64,000 nucleotides of DNA, taken from positions 1 through 64,000 of the forward strand of contig JAANXD010000077.1 in assembly GCA_018263435.1 (NCBI GenBank). The letters are read 5' to 3'. The notes under the pieces are model-generated. The model made no database searches and was not told the DNA's origin. It saw only the letters and a list, made by a program, of their open reading frames with translations. Positions within the stretch are counted from its first letter, which is position 1. Each line of letters begins with the position of its first letter. The translations under genes and the position numbers were made by a program. Positions 42,221 to 51,006 of this stretch are shown here, in pieces. The DNA comes from Candidatus Scalindua arabica. GTDB lineage: Bacteria > Planctomycetota > Brocadiia > Brocadiales > Scalinduaceae.

Positions 42221-43762
42221 ATGAAAATTTACCTCATTTACATCCGAGACGAGGATTATTACAATATTCTTCCTGAAAAACTCAGGAGGCGAGGAAACAG
42301 CGACCGGGTTGAGGTGATGGCTTTCCCACCACTTGGCATTCAAACACTTGCACCGATAATCCGCAGTCACGGACACGATGTAACCATGTTCGATACTTGC
42401 CATCCACAGATGAAAGAAGAGCACATCGAGCAGGCAGTGGAAAATGAAAAACCTGATGTAATTGTCCTTTCATTTCTTTCAACTACTTGTTACCTCCTCG
42501 TGAAGAGTATGGCACAAAGGCTGAAGAAGGTCGCCCCAAAAACACCCATTATTATCGGAGGCGCTTTTGCGACGGTGAACGCTGTTAAGATACTGAATGA
42601 TGCGCCATACATCGATTGCGTTGGCAGGGGTGAAGGTGAAGAGCTTATTCCTGAGTATCTCGACAACCTGGATAATCTGAAAGTAGTCGGCGGCCTGACT
42701 TGGCGATCCAATGGTGAAGTGATCCAAAATCCTGACCGTCCACTGATCAGTGACCTTGACAAGTTTCCTTACCCTGACCGCAAAAGCTTACCCATCGAAT
42801 ACATCGAATCGATGCCAATGGATGCGCCGGCAGTTCTTTCTCTCGATCGTTTCTGCACAATGCAAACCACACGCGGCTGTCCTTTCAAATGTATTTATTG
42901 CGACATTCCATCCCTCGCACGTGGCAAGTGGCGGAACCGCTCACCGGAGCATGTCCTGGGTGAAATGCAGCAGCTGCATGATGAAGGCTACAGATCAATC
43001 TACCTGACCGATGACCATTTCCTGATGCAGCGTAAACGCATAGAGGCCATTTGCAACGGTATCATAGACAAAAAGCTGGAGTTTCATTGGGGATGTGAGG
43101 GTAGAGTTGATTCGCTGGCGGTTGAGGAACTTCCATTGATGGTAAAGGCTAACTGTACTTTTCTCGCCTTTGGCGTAGAAGCCGGAACAAAGAAAGTACT
43201 CGACCGCCTGAAAAAGAATCAGACCCTTGAACAGATAGAATATGCCGTAAAACAAGCCAAAAAAGACGGAGTTGAAACGACGCACGGCTTTTTTCTGGTT
43301 GGCTCGCCGGATGAAACCTTTGAAGATATTCTGGAGAGTTTTCGATTTGCCGTCCGGCTTAAACTCGACACATTTAGCTTTAGCCGGTTATGCGCCTACC
43401 GCGGAACTCCTCTATGGCAGGAATATGTGGAAAGGGGTATTATTGATGATGAACGCGACTGGCATAAGTGGTTCAAGTGTTCAGACATCGATCCAACAAT
43501 TCTTCCGAGTGAAGTGATTCAGCAGGCAAGGATAAAGGGATATAAGCAGTTGTTTGGTTATCTGTTACTCCGTCGTCCCATTGCCACATTCAGGCTCCTT
43601 CGCAAGTTCGGCCGGTATATGACGGTCTCAGATATTTTCAAATTGTTATTAAGTCCGTTTATCAAAAAGGCTAAAACCAGAAAACCTGAACTTCCTGAGT
43701 GGATGATTGAGCAGGGACTGGAAGCACCGGTCAGGATTGGATTCACTGCGAAAGCAGGGTAA
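42221..43762 (+). CDS. B12-binding radical SAM protein
   Basis: 513 residues. An N-terminal cobalamin-binding Rossmann part (FPPLGIQTLAPIIRSHGHDV, about 45-65) is followed by the radical SAM core with TTRGCPFKCIYCDIP (CxxxCxxC, about 214-229), the GVEAGTKKVLDRLKK and HGFFLVGSPDET segments, and a C-terminal helical part. Enzymes of this class do methylations, ring contractions and other radical chemistry on lipids and antibiotics. The reaction here is unknown. It is a lone gene. Anammox bacteria carry many such proteins, some thought to act in ladderane lipid synthesis, but nothing here shows that. Confidence 0.9.
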   Translation: MKIYLIYIRDEDYYNILPEKLRRRGNSDRVEVMAFPPLGIQTLAPIIRSHGHDVTMFDTCHPQMKEEHIEQAVENEKPDVIVLSFLSTTCYLLVKSMAQRLKKVAPKTPIIIGGAFATVNAVKILNDAPYIDCVGRGEGEELIPEYLDNLDNLKVVGGLTWRSNGEVIQNPDRPLISDLDKFPYPDRKSLPIEYIESMPMDAPAVLSLDRFCTMQTTRGCPFKCIYCDIPSLARGKWRNRSPEHVLGEMQQLHDEGYRSIYLTDDHFLMQRKRIEAICNGIIDKKLEFHWGCEGRVDSLAVEELPLMVKANCTFLAFGVEAGTKKVLDRLKKNQTLEQIEYAVKQAKKDGVETTHGFFLVGSPDETFEDILESFRFAVRLKLDTFSFSRLCAYRGTPLWQEYVERGIIDDERDWHKWFKCSDIDPTILPSEVIQQARIKGYKQLFGYLLLRRPIATFRLLRKFGRYMTVSDIFKLLLSPFIKKAKTRKPELPEWMIEQGLEAPVRIGFTAKAG

Positions 43763-43812
43763 GTCCTTCCTTTTGGAAGGAGTCCAGCTTATTTTCGGAT
43801 TAAAGAAGTATT

Positions 43813-44568
43813 TCAAACCTCAATAGTCATTAAGTCCTCAGCTAATACTACCTCTCCGTCAAATTCTTCTCTTCTGCATTGACCCAAAATATCGTAATCA
43901 TCACAGATTGGATAAAAGTGTGTCAGTATGAGTTTCCTGCAGTTCGATTCTCTTGCTATCCGGCCTGCAAGCGTTGAATTAAGGTGTCCGTCCACCTTTA
44001 TGTGTTCGGGGTAGGAACATTCCAGTAACAGCACATCTACGTCACGTGCCAGATCAACAATACTTTCGCAGTAATCCGTATCACCGGAATATACAAGGCT
44101 TTTTCCGTCTTTTGATTCTACACGGTATGCGAGACTGCCCTCGTGGTGATTAATAAGGCTTGAAGTAAGACTGAAGTCTTTAAAGTCTAGATGACCTCCC
44201 GGTAATTCATTGACAGTAAGATCGTATCCTCTGGCCTCGATGAAATTACTGAAAACCTTTGTCAGGTTCCTGTGAAATTCCTTCATACCCGCAGGGCCGA
44301 TTACTGTCAGATCTTTGCCCTTATAGTTGCTGGGAATCCTCAGTGCAAACAGGAGCGAAATAAGGTCTACAACATGGTCAGGATGGAAATGTGTGTAGAT
44401 TGCATAGTCTATGTCTTTGAAGTTTACAGACGCCTCTGCAATCTTCTTTAAGGTCCCTGAGCCGCTGTCAAGCAGCAGTGTCTTGTTGGCAATGTTTATA
44501 AGGTAGCCGGAAGGTCCTCTTCTTGCCGTAACGATACCTGTTCCTGAACCGAGAATGGTAAGTTTCAT
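43813..44568 (-). CDS. MBL-fold metallohydrolase (RNase Z-like)
   Basis: 251 residues of the metallo-beta-lactamase fold close to RNase Z. Metal ligands are visible: THFHPDHVVDL (HxHxDH), the histidine of LINHHEGSLAYR region, the aspartate in VYSGDTDYCE and the histidine in LILTHFYP. The N-terminus MKLTILGSGTGIVTARRGPSGY is typical. It is probably a nuclease or phosphodiesterase. Without the RNase Z exosite arm a tRNA role is uncertain. It converges on the radical SAM gene, 50 bases between the stops, with no clear terminator. Confidence 0.88.
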   Translation of the reverse strand: MKLTILGSGTGIVTARRGPSGYLINIANKTLLLDSGSGTLKKIAEASVNFKDIDYAIYTHFHPDHVVDLISLLFALRIPSNYKGKDLTVIGPAGMKEFHRNLTKVFSNFIEARGYDLTVNELPGGHLDFKDFSLTSSLINHHEGSLAYRVESKDGKSLVYSGDTDYCESIVDLARDVDVLLLECSYPEHIKVDGHLNSTLAGRIARESNCRKLILTHFYPICDDYDILGQCRREEFDGEVVLAEDLMTIEV

Positions 44569-44676
44569 AATAAATTACTCCTTCTTTAGTTCTGCGGAAA
44601 GGAGGTATGTTACTAAATTTCCCTGATAACGTACAGAAATATTAATCTCAATATATTATTATGAAATCTTCTGTAT

Positions 44677-44804
44677 AAACAAAGTAAGCCTACCAAATAA
44701 TGTGGACTTACTTTGTTTACAAATCAACTGCTCAACTCCGCCGGTATCTATTTAATTAATGGTTATATATTTTAAACCGGCATCATTTTACTTGTTTGAG
44801 CAGT
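44677..44804. repeat. Nested inverted repeats between two minus-strand genes
   Basis: First AAACAAAGTAAG (about 44677-44688) pairs with CTTACTTTGTTT (44707-44718). Next, ACTGCTCAA (44727-44735) pairs with TTGAGCAGT (44796-44804) and encloses GCCGGT (44740-44745)/ACCGGC (44776-44781). Together they can make two adjacent structured units of about 40 and 78 bases. No T-run follows, so they are not simple terminators. The 281-base gap 44569-44849 holds no gene. Confidence 0.65.
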
Positions 44805-44849
44805 CCCGTACTTTTAGTAATCGCTATCAGGTAATGATAACACTGACAT

Positions 44850-45275
44850 TTAACCACCCGATATATTAATAAACGGGATGGTATAAATAATTCTTACTGC
44901 TTCGTACTTTCCATCCTTCTTTGAAAAGTTGCATTTTATATAGTCACCTGCTTCGAGATCAGTAATGTCAAATTTGTCTGACGTCTTAAATTCAGTACCG
45001 CCTCTTATTGACGTTATATTTGTCACTTCATCTCCTATATAGCAAGCTGTATCCTCAGTGACCATTAATGGTGCATCACCCAGCAATTCACATCTTTCAA
45101 AACAGATTTCATTCTTTTCAAGATCAATACTCTTGATTGTACCTTCAATTACTGCAAGGTGTGAACCTCCGGCGTAACCTGGCCAATCAACAGACTTTCC
45201 TGCAAATGCATTAAGTCCGAATATAAAAGCTCCTAAAAAGAAGGCTAACATTGTATATGTCGTTAGTCTACGCAT
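44850..45275 (-). CDS. Exported hypothetical protein with OB-like fold pattern
   Basis: 141 residues. A signal peptide (MRRLTTYTMLAFFLGAFIFGLNAFA) is followed by about 115 residues of short strands such as LAVIEGTIKSIDLEKNEICF and AGDYIKCNFSKKDGKYEAVRIIY, a pattern like small OB-fold or DUF5666-type periplasmic domains. Two cysteines near residue 63-67 might form a disulfide. I do not recognise it with certainty. It has its own transcript, with AAGGAGGG before the ATG, and no functional neighbour. Confidence 0.6.
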   Translation of the reverse strand: MRRLTTYTMLAFFLGAFIFGLNAFAGKSVDWPGYAGGSHLAVIEGTIKSIDLEKNEICFERCELLGDAPLMVTEDTACYIGDEVTNITSIRGGTEFKTSDKFDITDLEAGDYIKCNFSKKDGKYEAVRIIYTIPFINISGG

Positions 45276-45490
45276 CTTCTTACCCTCCTTTTTTCACTAC
45301 TCATTAATTGAACAATTGATTTTTCCCTCTTGTATAAACAACAATTATCACGTCAATTTAGTTCCTTAGCCCAATAAGGAAAGCATGGTAATAAACTTCT
45401 CTGGAACAAAGTGCTATAACTACATTAGAAAAATCCAGATTCTCAGATTATGTCTTAGAAAATGTATACTGTTTCTGATACCATTTTGTT

Positions 45491-46642
45491 ATGGAAATTC
45501 CGGCTCTAAAGAAAGAGATTATAGATTTGATAAATAAGAGAGGGAAGATAACGTTTGCTGATTTTATGGAGTTGGCGCTTTATCATCCTGCACACGGGTA
45601 CTACGCCTCCGGGAAGGAGAAGATAGGTAAAAAGGGTGACTATTACACAAGCTCAGATGTTCATCCCGTATTTGGTGAGCTTATTGCCAGACAGTTGGAA
45701 CAGATGTGGCGGCTGATGGGGAAAGGCCGGTTTACGGTAGTAGAGATGGGAGCTGGTAAGGGCTGGTTTTGTTATGATATACTTAATTTTATAAAAAAGA
45801 AATTTCCAGAATTCTTTGAGGAGATTGATTATAAGATAGTAGAGATAAGCCGGAACCTTATTGAGAGACAATCCAGTGCCTTGAAGGGACTGGAAGAAAA
45901 AGTATCATGGGAATCTTTTTCTGAAGATGGCTTTTTGTTTGAACCCATAGTGGGGAGCTTTTTATCAAACGAATTTGTTGACTCGCTTCCGGTACATCAG
46001 GTGGTGGTAGAGGATGATTGTCTTAAGGAAATATATGTAACGATTAAGGACGATAAATTTTGTGAGGTAATTGATGATCTGTCAGATCCGGTACTGGAGG
46101 ACTACTTTGCAAAGCCTGAAATAGACCTGAAAGAGGGGCAGAGGGTAGAGGTGAATCTGAAGGCACTGGATTGGATGAAGAACATACCTCATTACTTAAA
46201 CAGGGGTTTTGTTATTACGATAGATTATGGACATCTTGCCGAAGACCTCTATTCTGAACAACGGTACAAGGGGACATTGATGTGTTATTACGAGCACACT
46301 ACAAACGAGAATCCGTATGAGAGAGTCGGTAGTCAGGATATAACATCTCACGTGAATTTCAGCAGTTTAATGGATGCAGGAAAAAGATGTGGATTAAACA
46401 CAACCGGCTTTACCAGACAATCAAACTTTTTAATAGCACTTGGCATTCTTGATGAGATGAACAAGGCGCAGGGAGACATCGGCAAGCTCCTGACAATAAA
46501 AAACCTTTTCCTGCCGGGCGGGATGGGTGATGTATTTAAGGTATTAATCCAGCATAAGGGAGTAGATAACCCGGAATTAATCGGTTTAAGGAGTATGTCC
46601 GAACCCGGGCTTGTAGGGGAGGTTGAGGGATTGGGAGGATAG
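45491..46642 (+). CDS. MidA/NDUFAF7-family SAM-dependent methyltransferase
   Basis: 383 residues matching the DUF185/MidA family: ITFADFMELALYHPAHGYYASG at the start, KGDYYTSSDVHPVFGELIARQLEQMW, the SAM motif VVEMGAGKGWFCYDIL, and SNEFVDSLPVHQVV. NDUFAF7 methylates an arginine of a complex I subunit in mitochondria; bacterial homologues are common but their substrates are mostly unknown. All SAM-binding residues are visible. It starts at an ATG with no strong ribosome-binding site. Confidence 0.92.
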   Translation: MEIPALKKEIIDLINKRGKITFADFMELALYHPAHGYYASGKEKIGKKGDYYTSSDVHPVFGELIARQLEQMWRLMGKGRFTVVEMGAGKGWFCYDILNFIKKKFPEFFEEIDYKIVEISRNLIERQSSALKGLEEKVSWESFSEDGFLFEPIVGSFLSNEFVDSLPVHQVVVEDDCLKEIYVTIKDDKFCEVIDDLSDPVLEDYFAKPEIDLKEGQRVEVNLKALDWMKNIPHYLNRGFVITIDYGHLAEDLYSEQRYKGTLMCYYEHTTNENPYERVGSQDITSHVNFSSLMDAGKRCGLNTTGFTRQSNFLIALGILDEMNKAQGDIGKLLTIKNLFLPGGMGDVFKVLIQHKGVDNPELIGLRSMSEPGLVGEVEGLGG

Positions 46643-46654
46643 AAGTAATATTCA

Positions 46655-46705
46655 CCGCAGACCTGCCCGCCAGTTTGTTAGGCGGGGACGCAGAGAACGC
46701 AGAGA
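46655..46705. repeat. Dispersed CACCGCAGA/ACGCAGAGA-type repeat with GC-rich insert
   Basis: TTCACCGCAGACCTGCCCGCCAGTTTGTTAGGCGGGGACGCAGAGAACGCAGAG. The flanks match the CACCGCAGAGACACAAAG repeat near 2061 and a fragment near 47730, while the CCCGCC...GGCGGG insert is a small palindrome of the type also seen near 7110. The GTTAGGC it contains is not an integron site. Confidence 0.6.
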
Positions 46706-46794
46706 AAAGAAATAGATGGGAGATATTGTTATTTAGGAATTACGATTTTAGATTTACGATTTGAAAACACATAAGTTTTGATTAAAGAATTAAA

Positions 46795-47688
46795 ATGAGG
46801 CATAAAGAAATCAGCTCAATGCTACGAGTCTTGTTGTGGGCTTTAGTGGCAATCTATACTTTCGTGCTCCCATATTTAATTGTTATCTACAATGCTATTG
46901 TGAAGCACTTCTCAGCTGCAACAGCGGGGAAAGTTCCCATCACCATCGTCATCGTTATGGGGGTTGTCTTTTCTATTGTGGTCCTGGCCCTGAAAAAGAA
47001 TATAAAGACCCTGATACTGTTAATTCCCTGTACGATTATCGTTTGGATCTCTATTTCTTTGCAACCCAACCCTAACAAATATATCCACATACCTGAATAT
47101 GTGGTCATGTCATGGATTCTGTTTGAGGCCCTTTCTACTGATTACAAGGGTAGAGGGATATTTTGTCTTGTTTTCATATGCGGTGCTTCACTAGGTGTTG
47201 TTGATGAAATGATGCAGGGGATTTTACCTGGCCGATTTTATGGTTGGCAAGATATGATCATGAACTCTGCTGCAACCGTTATTGGAGTCCTTACACTCGT
47301 TGGCCTTAGAGCGCCGCCGGCAGGCGATTGGACCTGGATCGGATGTCTGAAGCAATACAAGAAGGCTCTGGGAATTACACTCTTTGGAGCTGCGGGAGCA
47401 GTCCTGATGTGCGTATCTCTTTTCAATGTTCAAGCACACAGGACGTTTGAGGGTGTTTATCCCGGTTGGTTACTGGGCTGGAGCGGCCTGTTTGTGGTTG
47501 CAGGCCTGGTTGTTTTTATTTTTCCCGGACATTTTTGTATGCCGCAGCGCACCTCCAGCTACAATGGTTCAGCCCCATCCGACCAGGTAGTTACAACCCG
47601 TCTTTGGACCCTGTGCCCGCTTGTCATCCTTATCGTTATGCATGGCATGGTGGTGTTTACAATCGCTAAGGGACTGGCCTTCTTGTGA
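46795..47688 (+). CDS. VanZ-like membrane protein
   Basis: 297 residues with about seven hydrophobic segments. The first half carries the VanZ pattern (HIPEYVVMSWILFEAL, GVVDEMMQGILPGRFYGWQDMIMNSAATVIGVL, with the conserved E-x-x-Q and D-x-x-x-N in membrane segments). The second half adds more helices. VanZ-like proteins are of mostly unknown function, with a link to teicoplanin tolerance and cell-envelope lipids. It is a single gene between repeat-rich spacers. Confidence 0.85.
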   Translation: MRHKEISSMLRVLLWALVAIYTFVLPYLIVIYNAIVKHFSAATAGKVPITIVIVMGVVFSIVVLALKKNIKTLILLIPCTIIVWISISLQPNPNKYIHIPEYVVMSWILFEALSTDYKGRGIFCLVFICGASLGVVDEMMQGILPGRFYGWQDMIMNSAATVIGVLTLVGLRAPPAGDWTWIGCLKQYKKALGITLFGAAGAVLMCVSLFNVQAHRTFEGVYPGWLLGWSGLFVVAGLVVFIFPGHFCMPQRTSSYNGSAPSDQVVTTRLWTLCPLVILIVMHGMVVFTIAKGLAFL

Positions 47689-47771
47689 GACTCCCCCTGG
47701 ACTGGAAAGCGCTGAGGACAAGCGAGGACAAGGAGACGCAAAGGACACAGAGAAAAAAATAGGGACAAGAT

Positions 47772-48062
47772 GTGGCACTCATGTCATTATTGATTAGACA
47801 TCTTATGACAAAGCTGAAACTGGATTTGCATGAAATATGCAAGAATGGGAATTTGATTGAAAAAGAACTCCATCGAATAATCGAGGAGGCCAATGAGAAA
47901 AGGATAGCCCTCGTGGAAATTATTCCCGGGAAAGGGAGCGGCCAGTTAAAGAAAACCGTTCTACGCTTTCTGGACCGCCCTGAAATAAAAAGGAAATATC
48001 ATCGTATTAAAAAGGACAGTAAAAATTATGGAAGAGTTTTTGTGCATTTTAAACATGATTAA
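47772..48062 (+). CDS. Smr-domain protein (small MutS-related nuclease fold)
   Basis: 96 residues at most, essentially a lone Smr domain: KLDLHEICKNGNLIEKELHRII then LVEIIPGKGSGQLKKTVLRFL and the ending DSKNYGRVFVHFKHD. Smr domains are DNA/RNA endonucleases or binding modules. LDLHEI (family LDLHG) and GKGSG (family GxGxG, H-x-G) are present. The start may be GTG 47772 or the ATG at 47781 or 47805; the domain needs only the last. A stand-alone Smr gene is common. Confidence 0.85.
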   Translation: MALMSLLIRHLMTKLKLDLHEICKNGNLIEKELHRIIEEANEKRIALVEIIPGKGSGQLKKTVLRFLDRPEIKRKYHRIKKDSKNYGRVFVHFKHD

Positions 48063-48102
48063 CTGCCGAGTAAATCTTAAGAAATGATAGGCCTATCTTG
48101 CT

Positions 48103-48402
48103 GTGAGCAACAATAAAGTGAATAATTGGTTTTTGTATTTGATAAGATGTAAACATGGGCGACTATATACTGGCATAACAACAGATGTAGAAAGACGATT
48201 TGAAGAACACAATGGCCATGATACGAAAGGATCAAAATACTTAAGAGGAAAAACCCCTTTAAAACTGGTTATGAAAAAGAAGATAGGAAGCAGAAGTTTG
48301 GCGTTAAAGATTGAAGCAAAAGTAAAGAGATTATCAAAAATAAAGAAAGAGTTGCTGGTAGACGGCAAAATCAATATAAGGGATATAAAGGAAAATATTT
48401 GA
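48103..48402 (+). CDS. GIY-YIG nuclease-domain protein
   Basis: 99 residues, a single GIY-YIG domain of the YhbQ/UPF0213 size: WFLYLIRCKHGRLYTGITTDVERRFEEHN, where FLYLIRC and LYTGIT are the two strands with their tyrosines, and arginine/glutamate residues follow (RRFEEHN). The start is GTG 48103. The function is likely DNA repair or nucleic-acid cutting in small steps. It lies 40 bases after the Smr-domain gene on the same strand, so these small nucleases may be co-transcribed. Confidence 0.9.
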   Translation: MSNNKVNNWFLYLIRCKHGRLYTGITTDVERRFEEHNGHDTKGSKYLRGKTPLKLVMKKKIGSRSLALKIEAKVKRLSKIKKELLVDGKINIRDIKENI

Positions 48403-48506
48403 TACTAGGGGATAGAGTCCTCTCCTTTATGCTAAAGTTGTCCTTGTTTTGTCAACCTGTTCTAGGACATGATAATAGTATTTAGCATCTGATTGAGGTT
48501 CTTAGA

Positions 48507-49322
48507 ATGTATGTAAAAAATATGAACTCGTTCAGGATCTTATTGGCCTCTTTCTTATTCCATATCATATGTATTAATAATGCATTTGCACTTCGCCCCT
48601 TTGTAACAACTAATGCTGGTGTTGTAGAAAAGGGGAAGGAAGAACTGGAACTTGGATACTTCGGTATAAAGGAAGAGAAGAATCCCGGCAGAGACGAACT
48701 TACAATCGAATTTCCTAAAATAAGCCTTCATTACGGTTTATTCTGGGATATAGAGTTTACTATGGAAACGGTGGGAGAATTTGTAGACGACAGGCAAAAG
48801 GGAGATTTCGAACTTAGAGAACAGCAGTTTTCTGACACTGCAGTATTCCTGAAAAAAATCTGGCATCGGGGGAAAGGGATCATTCCAAATTTTGCCACTG
48901 AAACAGGCATACTCTTTCCCACAGAAAAAGGTGGTGAAAGGATTGATTTTAAGGGAATAGGTATATTTACCTGGGAGTTTAAAAGTTTAACATTTCATAC
49001 AACCATAGGTGGTGCTACAGAGAGAAAAAGAAGGCCAGAGAAGCTTGGAGATGAAGAGATCGAAGTTGAAGAAACCAGAGAGGTTTTTATATACGGAAGT
49101 ATAATTGATTACGAAGTTAGTAAGGAAAAAGGGCTTCATCTCGTATCGGAATACAGTCTGGAGAAGGTGGAAAAACAAAACATCGAACATCAGGTATTAG
49201 GTGGAATTGTGTGGGAGGGTCCATGGAATATGGAGTTTGATGCTGCTACATTCTGGGGGCTTAACAGTGATAGTATCGATTGGGGAATGACCACCGGTAT
49301 AACTATATTAATGGGAAAATGA
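48507..49322 (+). CDS. Exported beta-barrel-like outer-membrane protein
   Basis: 271 residues. A signal peptide (residues 7-28, FRILLASFLFHIICINNAFA) precedes a series of amphipathic strands such as GKEELELGYFGIKEE and ITIEFPKISLHYGLFWDIEFTMETV, ending WGMTTGITILMGK, consistent with a 10-14-stranded outer-membrane barrel (transporter-like family). The exact family is not recognised. The stop codon overlaps the start of the downstream cytochrome lipoprotein by four bases (ATGA), so the two are translationally coupled and possibly functionally linked. Confidence 0.68.
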   Translation: MYVKNMNSFRILLASFLFHIICINNAFALRPFVTTNAGVVEKGKEELELGYFGIKEEKNPGRDELTIEFPKISLHYGLFWDIEFTMETVGEFVDDRQKGDFELREQQFSDTAVFLKKIWHRGKGIIPNFATETGILFPTEKGGERIDFKGIGIFTWEFKSLTFHTTIGGATERKRRPEKLGDEEIEVEETREVFIYGSIIDYEVSKEKGLHLVSEYSLEKVEKQNIEHQVLGGIVWEGPWNMEFDAATFWGLNSDSIDWGMTTGITILMGK

Positions 49323-49660
49323 ATACTTCTAGTTGTTACATGACAATTTTAACTGTTTTCCTGTTGCTTATTCAACAAATCCTTTCCGGCTGTGCAATGA
49401 CGGCTTCACAGGGTATTTACAATGAAGACGCAGGATTAAGTGATCGACACGTTTTTCAAGATAAATGTTCTAAATGTCATGAATTGCCGGACATTAAGGC
49501 GTATCCTTATTCTGCAGACGACTGGGCAAAGATAGTTGACTTCATGCTCGATACAAAAGAGGCCGAACAACATATATCAATGAAAGAGGCAGAAGTGATA
49601 AAGAATTTCCTTAGAAGGCATTCAATTCTCAATCATCCACCATTGTTCAATGAAAAATGA
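49319..49660 (+). CDS. Monohaem c-type cytochrome-like lipoprotein
   Basis: 113 residues from the ATG at 49319, which overlaps the previous stop. A lipobox at LSGC (about residue 23) follows a hydrophobic signal, then CSKCHELPDIKAYPYSADDW contains a CxxCH haem-c site. The C-terminal part is helical with DWAKIVDFMLDTKEAEQHISMKEAEVIKNFLRRH, as in small DHC-type cytochromes. A methionine (SMKEAEV) may be the sixth ligand. It should sit at a membrane facing the periplasm or paryphoplasm and shuttle electrons; no partner reductase is near. The ORF track start 49280 is less likely. Confidence 0.85.
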   Translation: MNTSSCYMTILTVFLLLIQQILSGCAMTASQGIYNEDAGLSDRHVFQDKCSKCHELPDIKAYPYSADDWAKIVDFMLDTKEAEQHISMKEAEVIKNFLRRHSILNHPPLFNEK

Positions 49661-49701
49661 AAGGTGCAAGTAGTTTTTGTTGTGGAAATGCTAAATTGTC
49701 A

Positions 49702-49779
49702 CCCTGAACTCGTTTCAGGGTCTTTGATCCTTAATTTGATTAAGGACTGAAATATATAGATTCTGAAACAAGTTCAGAA
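49702..49779. repeat. Three short hairpins in series (CCCTGAA...TTCAGGG family)
   Basis: CCCTGAACTCGTTTCAGGG (49702-49720), CCTTAATTTGATTAAGG (about 49729-49745) and TTCTGAAACAAGTTCAGAA (49761-49779) lie in a row between the cytochrome and phosphoesterase genes. The first and third share the CTGAA...TTCAG core. They may form a terminator region or a repeat insertion. Confidence 0.65.
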
Positions 49780-49854
49780 GACATTTTTAGGTATTTACGT
49801 CTTCCAAACAAAAATAAGTAAAATATACAAAGTTTTTAAAAGGAGGTAAGTAAG

Positions 49855-50949
49855 ATGAATGAAGACACAGCAAAAAATACAACTTCACAACTGGAAGAAA
49901 GATTAAATCGAAGGGATTTTGTGAAGTTTGGTTTAACCATTGGTAAAGCCGTATTCATTGGAGGGGTATTGATAGGGAATTTCACAGGTTGTACGACTGC
50001 GTCAAAAAAAGCTGATAAAACAAAAGCTGGTAAGGAGGCGCCTGTCAAGTTTGTCCACATAACAGACACCCATGTTACATTTACCGGCAGAAACAAAACA
50101 TCTCTCTTCGAGGAAAGCTTTAATATCTTCAGGGATATCATAGGCCAGATCAACGAGATGGGCGATATAGATTTCATCCTCTTTGGCGGCGACAATATAA
50201 ACAACACAGACCCAGGTACAAAAGGATTTGACGAATTTATGAATATCATGTCGAGTGTTAAGATCCCCTACTTTGCCCAGTTCGGCAATCGTGAGGTATC
50301 TCCCATCCCTCCCGGAGTCGCACTTTCAAAGGAGCAGTATGCCGAAAAGATGAAGGGTCACGGACTGGACATAAGCAGTTATTCATGGAGCGTGTCGCCG
50401 GTACCGGGACTGAGAATTCTGGGATTAGACACCACTATAGAGGGCCACGATAATGGTAAAATTTCTCAAACAGAAATCAAATGGATTAAGGAAGAAGTTG
50501 CAAAGTATCCAAATGACATGATTATCACACTCGGCCATCATCTCCTTCTTCCTACATGGGGGAACAGGGATATACCAAAATGGAAGAAGAAATATCTCCT
50601 GAAGAATTACCTGGAAGTCAATACGATCCTTGAAGGTGCTCCTCAGGTCAAGGCGTGTCTGATGGGACATCACCATATCTCGAAAGTCCAAACAGTTAAT
50701 GGACTACATTACATCGCTTCCCCTGCAGCAGTTCAGTATCCGCACGCCTTCAGGACAATAACGATTAATGATAACGAAGCCAAGCTACAATTCCATCAGG
50801 TCAGGAACAAGAGAATTATAGAACTGGGGAAGCATAATCTGTTAACAAGTAAAAATGCTGAAGAATACGCAGGCGGCAAAGCTGATGACATACTGGCCTA
50901 TTGTCACGGCAGTGAGGGTGATAATAATGTTACTCTGAAGATAAGGTAA
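49855..50949 (+). CDS. Tat-exported calcineurin-like phosphoesterase
   Basis: 364 residues. The N-terminus LNRRDFVKFGLTIGKAVFIGGVLIG is a twin-arginine signal with a lipoprotein-type cysteine (NFTGC) after it. The metallophosphoesterase core follows: HITDTHVTF (D-x-H), FGGDNINN (GD), FAQFGNREVSP, TLGHHLLL and LMGHHH. The usual GNH(D/E) is GNRE here, so the catalytic histidine may be missing while metal ligands remain. The enzyme would act outside the cytoplasm on a phosphate ester, unknown. An AAGGAGG site sits before the ATG. Confidence 0.87.
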   Translation: MNEDTAKNTTSQLEERLNRRDFVKFGLTIGKAVFIGGVLIGNFTGCTTASKKADKTKAGKEAPVKFVHITDTHVTFTGRNKTSLFEESFNIFRDIIGQINEMGDIDFILFGGDNINNTDPGTKGFDEFMNIMSSVKIPYFAQFGNREVSPIPPGVALSKEQYAEKMKGHGLDISSYSWSVSPVPGLRILGLDTTIEGHDNGKISQTEIKWIKEEVAKYPNDMIITLGHHLLLPTWGNRDIPKWKKKYLLKNYLEVNTILEGAPQVKACLMGHHHISKVQTVNGLHYIASPAAVQYPHAFRTITINDNEAKLQFHQVRNKRIIELGKHNLLTSKNAEEYAGGKADDILAYCHGSEGDNNVTLKIR

Positions 50950-51006
50950 GGGATTGACGATTGAAGATTTAAACCTAAGTTGAGCGATTTTATGTTACAT
51001 ACCGTT

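Noticed and set aside
46670-46690. GTTAGGC inside CAGTTTGTTAGGCGGGGACG as an integron core site
   Set aside because: There is no RYYYAAC partner at a suitable distance and the bases belong to a short CCCGCC/GGCGGG palindrome of a dispersed repeat.
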